A DNA stretch of 64,000 nucleotides. It comes from Dryomyza anilis (lineage: Eukaryota; Arthropoda; Insecta; Diptera; Dryomyzidae). Shown here in pieces: positions 59,208-64,000 of this stretch. The notes beneath the pieces were generated by a model, which searched no databases, was not told where the DNA came from, and worked only from the letters and a program-made list of their open reading frames with translations. The stretch spans positions 10,684,501-10,748,500 of the forward strand of contig OX638133.1 of the NCBI GenBank assembly GCA_951804985.1, read 5' to 3'. The translations under genes were made by a program, and so were the position numbers. Every line of letters starts with the position of its first letter. Positions within the stretch are counted from its first letter, which is position 1.

Positions 59208-59395
59208 ATTTATACCCTACACTAAGAGTGAAAGGATATATTCAGTTTGGTACACCGTTTGTAACACCCAGAAGGAAGCATCTCCGGTATGGAAAAGTAT
59301 ATATATTCTTGATCAGCATGACCTCCTGAGTCGATGTCTGTACGTCCGTCTGTCCGTACGTCCGTCTGTAGCGATGTCTGTACGTCCGTCTGTTC

Positions 59396-59429
<34 letters not shown>

Positions 59430-59960
59430 TGAAATCCCTACTACTTTTAAAATTGAAGAGCTAGATAAATGAAACTTATAACTTAGATTACTAATATACC
59501 TACGCTGTATTGGCGAGATCGGTTCATTGTGACCTATGATCCGACCACTTATGTTCAAATACCTCATATAAAATGTACATATAAAGATCAATTTTTATGT
59601 ATACGTGCTTAGGTAAACTTTTTTGGTCAAATATATATTGATATCATGCTCAAATACATGATAATAATGTTTTCCGGCGAAAAGACTTGTGGTTCACAAA
59701 AAAAAAATCGAAATTCGGTACACCTACCCATTTGTAAATATGGGTATCAAATGAATGGAAATTCTTCAGCGATTGAATGTTTGTAGTTATTTTCAGGATT
59801 CGTATACCATGGTGACCTATATATCACTTTGAATGGTAACCACACATATGTGTAGGGTATTTATAGTCGGCATAGACCGACTATAATTTTGATAATCCTA
59901 ACTATCAAATTACACCTAGTTTAAAATTTCCCATGTGATCTAACCTTCCCAACTGGTTTT
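59208..59960 (+). repeat. Dispersed hairpin-ended repeat, copy 3
   Basis: Same layout as the copies at 27958 and 43949, with an expanded CTGT run (about 59390-59430) and duplicated GTACGTCCGTCTG words. The terminal hairpin is at about 59865-59885. The open frames here are by-products of the repeat. Confidence 0.85.
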
Positions 59961-61499
59961 GTATTAATTTTATTTTTTGTACATATATTTTAATATCTTT
60001 AACAAATAATAAAACCAATTATTTCGTAACCGAATGGTTTCGGCTTGGAAACGGATATCAGTTCGAATTCGGTTCAACTATATGTATTTTATTTTATTTA
60101 TATTCTATCTAACCTGTTATATATTTTGTTATAAATTTTGATCGTTGTAAACCCTTGTCATGACGGACACAAACAACATGACTTTGTTGCTGGGTTAAAA
60201 GCGTCTTTTTTATTTTTATATACAACGCTAGGTAAATATTTCATCATAACTACAAAACTTATCTAATTGTGTGCTCCAAGCTGCTTTACCTATATACTTT
60301 AGTGAATGTAGCAAATGTTTTAAAAGCTTTTGTAGCTCAAAGCTGCTAAAAGCATTTAAAAATTTACCCCAAGTACAATCGTCTCATTCGCACCCAAAAT
60401 AACGTCATGAAACTTTTCCCCAAGCACTTCACAGATACACTTGAAAAGCTTTCCCCCCGCTTTGACGACCCATACCAATGAAAAAAAAAATGTAGTTGTT
60501 GCTCTGTAGAAACGCTACGCTATATCTATAACTTGTATCTGTGAGTTGCGAGCTGCGTTTCATTTCATGTCGTTTTGTCTCGTTTCATTTCGTTCCGTTC
60601 GTTTTCTCGTATCTATCGAATGCGTCGTTTGTTTCTATGAAGTAACTTGTTTGTATCTACCACCAGGTTGTTAGTGGTTTTTTTTTTTGTCATGGAGGGA
60701 AAGTGGGTCAAATGCACGTGTTTCTCGTTTCGTTTGTTTAACTTGATTTTCTTTCGAATATTTTAATTAAATATGATTTTTGTATATCTAGGTGGTTTCT
60801 ATTTTGTTAATTTCAAAAATATGCTTAGTCTCTTTGCTGCATTTTGCATTTTTGAATAATTTTGAAAATCTTTTTGACTGCAACAGCCAGCACAAATTGA
60901 ATTTTCCCACGATTTTTCCTCTGCAACGCCCAGTGGTTTTGCCACAGATATTAATGTTGTATCTACCACCATGTGTGTGGTGTTCTGTTTTTGCCGTTGT
61001 TGCTTTTATTTTCATAGCATAAATATTAAATACATAGATTATTTTTTTTTATTTTTAATTTTTTTTTTTTTGAAGCCAAGTTAATGAATAGTTGTTACCA
61101 CTGCTGCGGCCGCTGCATGTTTATTAATGAAGTGGTTTTCTTTGGGTGTTTGGCTTCAGTGCATCATGTGTGTGTTTTTCATTTGAGCCACAACAGTCAC
61201 CGCCACAAAGCATCGATTGACTTGGCAACAAAGTTATGCTGATCCATAGCGCGATACTTGTAAAAGATTTACATTGGTTTAATTAGTTTAATTAGCAGCT
61301 CATTCTAAATTGAAAAATCATTTCGCTAAAGCAAATATTACAGATTTTGGAAAATTCCATAATTTAAAATTCCATTTTAAATTATATTTATAAATATTGA
61401 TTCTGTTATCTTAATTGAAATCGTAACATTTCATAAATATTTGAATTCTTATAAAACACAGAAATAATTTGTTTATTAATCTATTGAAAATTTGTCTCA
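59961..61499. other. Non-coding DNA around a CG-dotted block
   Basis: AT-rich flanks of the 60400-60720 block; frames on both strands at 60790-61020 are mutual shadows without family features. Confidence 0.45.
60400..60720. promoter_or_regulatory. CG-dotted non-coding block
   Basis: CGTTTCATTTC, GTTTTGTCTCG and CGTTCCGTTCG words and a CCCCCCGC run, like the leader DNA at 33 kb. No frame of note. Confidence 0.2.
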
Positions 61500-63545
61500 A
61501 AAATTCGATTTTTATTGTAAATTCGAATTTGCTCTGAAATTTAAAATATAATTAAAATTTTGATTTTTTATAAAAATTCGAACTTCATTATACTTTCGAA
61601 TATACAATTTCGAAATTATCTAAAAATTCGAATTTCTACTAAAAAAAATATTTTTTATTTTCTAAGAATTCAAATTTTTACTTTAAATTCCAATTTTAAC
61701 TAAAAAATTCGACTTTTCTGTAAAATATTGAATTTTCTCTAAAAAAAAATGTCAACTCTAAAAATTTGAATTTTCTCAAAAATTTGAAAATAACTTAAAA
61801 AAAAATCGAATTTCCTGTAAAATATCGAATTTTCTCTAAAAAAAAAACAATTTTGTCCAAAATTTGAAAAATTTCGAAATTTCCCTTAAATTCGATTTTT
61901 ATAGTAAATTCGATATTTTTTTCTGAAATTTAGAATATTATATAAAATTTCGTTTTTTTCTAAAAATTCGAATTGTAATTTCGAATATTCTCTAGAATTT
62001 CGAATTTATCTAAAAATTCGAATTACATTTCAAATTCGAATATTCACTAAAAATATTTTATTTACTAAGAATTCAAATCTTTATTTTAAATTCTAATTTT
62101 AACTAAAAAATTCGAATTTCCTGTAAAATATCGAATTTTCTCCAAAATTTGAAAAATTTCGATTTTTATCGTAAATTTTCTCTGAAATTTAGAATATTAT
62201 ATAAAATTTCGATTTTTTATCTAAAAATTCGAACTTTATTATAATTTCGAGTGTTCTTACAATTTTGACTTTATCTAAAAATTCAAATTTCATTCAAAAT
62301 TCTCATTTTCACATAAAATATTTTATTTAATAAACATTCCAACTTTTACTTAAAATTCCAATTTTATCAAAAAAATTCGAATTTCCTGTAAAATATCGAA
62401 TTTTCTCAAAAATAAAGTCAACTCTAAAAATACGAATTTTCTCCAAAATTTGAAAATTTTCGATTTTTATTGTAAATTTTCTCTGAAATTTAGAATATTA
62501 TATAAAATTTCGATTTTTTTCTAAAAATCCAAACTTTATTATAATTTCGAGTGTTCTCTACAATTTTGACTTTATCACAAAAAAAAATATTTTATTTACT
62601 AAACATTCCAATTTTTACTTTAAATTCCAATTTTATCTAAAAAATTCGAAATTCCTACAAAATATCGAATTTTCTCTAAAAAAAAATGTCAACTCGAATT
62701 TTCTCCAAAATTTGAAACTAACTAAAAAAATCGAATTTCGTGTAAAATATCGAATTTTCTCAAAAAAAAAAAAAAATCAAATTTTCTTCAAAATTTGAAA
62801 ATTTTCGATTTTTATCGTAAATTTTCTCTCAAATTTAGAATATTATATAAAATTTCGATTTTTTTCTAAAAATACGAATTTTATTATAATTTCGAGTGTT
62901 CTCTTCAATTTTGACTTTATCTAAAAATTCGAGTTTCATTCAAAATTCGAATTTTCACTAAAAAATATTTTATTTACATACTAAGAATTCAAATGTTTAC
63001 TTTAAATTCCAATTTTAACTAAAAAATTCGAATTTCCTGTAAAATATCTAATTTTCTCAAAAAAATATATATAATTTTTTTTTTCTAAAATTTGAAAAAT
63101 TCGATTTTTACCGTAACTTCGAATTTTCTCTGAATATTATTTAGAATATTATATAAAATTTTGATTTTTTCTAAAAATTCAAACTTCATTATAATTTTGA
63201 ATATTCTCTACAATTTCGAATTTATCTAAAAATTCGAATTTCATTCAAAATTCGAAAAAATTTCAATGAAAAATACATTCAAAAATAAAAAATATATTTT
63301 ATTTACTAGAAATTCAAATTTTTACTTTAAATTCAAATTGTATCTAAAAAATTCAAATTTCATGTAAAATATCGAATTTTCACTAAAAAAAAATGTCAAC
63401 AAAAATTCTGACCAAATTTTTAAATTTTCTCCAAATATCTGGAATTTTTTTCAAAATTTTGGAAATATCTCAAAAAAAATCGTATTTTCACTCCCTTCAA
63501 TTCTTTGAAAATGTCTCTAAAAATTCGAAATTTGTATTGGCTGCG
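61500..63545 (+). repeat. Degenerate satellite of AAATTCGAATTT words with higher-order period
   Basis: TTTAGAATATTATATAAAAT recurs at about 61930, 62197, 62489, 62835 and 63138 (spacing 267-346 bp), each with TCTAAAAATTCGAA, TTTACTTTAAATTCCAATTT and CCTGTAAAATATCGAATTTT in order. Confidence 0.85.
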
Positions 63546-64000
63546 AACGAAATCAACGACCGAATGACTTAAAAATGGCTTTTTGATTTTTTTGACTTTT
63601 AAAAAATTCACAATGGTTAAAAATGACGTCACTTTCGGCAAAAAGACTTTAGTGTCGAAATACAGAAAGTGGATATAAATAAAATGTTTATCAATTACAT
63701 AAGAATAAAAAACAAAAATTCTCAAAATAATAAAAATTTTCATTTAAAAATATATTTTCTAATAAAATTTCAATTTATTAAATATTTCAGTATTTTAAAT
63801 ATATTAAAAATATTTATAATTTATTTAGCAATTTTAAACCACAAAATTAAAAATACATAAAAAATCCCACACTCAATTTATCACGGTTTGCGTTAAAAAC
63901 ACACCCATGAAAATAATATTAAAATTACCAAAAAAATGCACATAAATCAACTTCGTAAAAGAAATGGTGTCAAAAAAAAAACAACAACCCCCAAAATTGC
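63546..64000. other. AT-rich window end
   Basis: No feature seen. Confidence 0.5.

Overview
The window is AT-rich nuclear DNA from an insect, most likely a higher fly (Cyclorrhapha, possibly a calyptrate). Four things point there: introns of 63 and 70 bp, scattered CAA/CAG/GTT trinucleotide runs and CpG-rich islands in otherwise AT-rich DNA, a Tc1-type transposon, and a dispersed 'TATACCCTACAC ... TTGATCAGCAT ... TCCGTCTGTC' repeat of a kind I recall from fly genomes. No rRNA gene, intact tRNA gene, operon or CRISPR array was seen. The organism call is inference. Only one gene is well supported: a three-exon, plus-strand gene (coding 33558-34796, leader probably from about 33000) for a 391-residue protein. 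It has an N-terminal SAM-like helical segment, a long Pro/Ser/Thr linker, a conserved C-terminal helical domain, a basic nuclear-localisation-like stretch and an acidic tail carrying a sumoylation-type IKTE. Two much weaker coding candidates are a 56-residue membrane-type small ORF in a CpG-rich block (4578-4748) and a possible signal-peptide first exon on the minus strand near 39.3 kb. Layout: 0-7 kb is non-coding with a large foldback (940-1742), CpG-rich islands and two copies of a 240-262 bp MITE. 7.7-9.1 kb is a ~175 bp satellite with a GC-rich core. 10.8-12.2 kb is a degenerate ~20 bp array. 18-26 kb holds two arrays of the same 19 bp satellite (18766-19595 and 24890-26135) around a dispersed repeat with internal VNTRs, plus an inverted repeat split by a SINE. 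27.4-32 kb has a full-length tRNA-derived SINE, a dispersed hairpin-ended repeat, a GGGCCGG-type element and a 1178 bp TA-flanked foldback built partly of a 65 bp palindromic tandem repeat. 33-34.9 kb is the gene. 35-43 kb has more MITEs, a six-unit 59 bp tandem repeat, a 17 bp repeat and a 784 bp non-autonomous Helitron with intact ends. 44-46.3 kb is a nearly intact Tc1-like transposon (one frameshift) nested in a dispersed repeat. 48-50 kb has two foldbacks, one split by a SINE. 52.8-53.7 kb is an 18 bp array. 56-60 kb has a reverse copy of the 21 kb repeat, a piggyBac transposase scrap, a MITE and a non-autonomous hAT element with a perfect 8 bp target duplication. 61.5-63.5 kb is a degenerate satellite. 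Overall this reads as a repeat-dense intergenic or intronic landscape in which several transposition events can be dated relative to each other by nesting. I see no coordinated gene system; the interest is in the mobile-element and satellite architecture.
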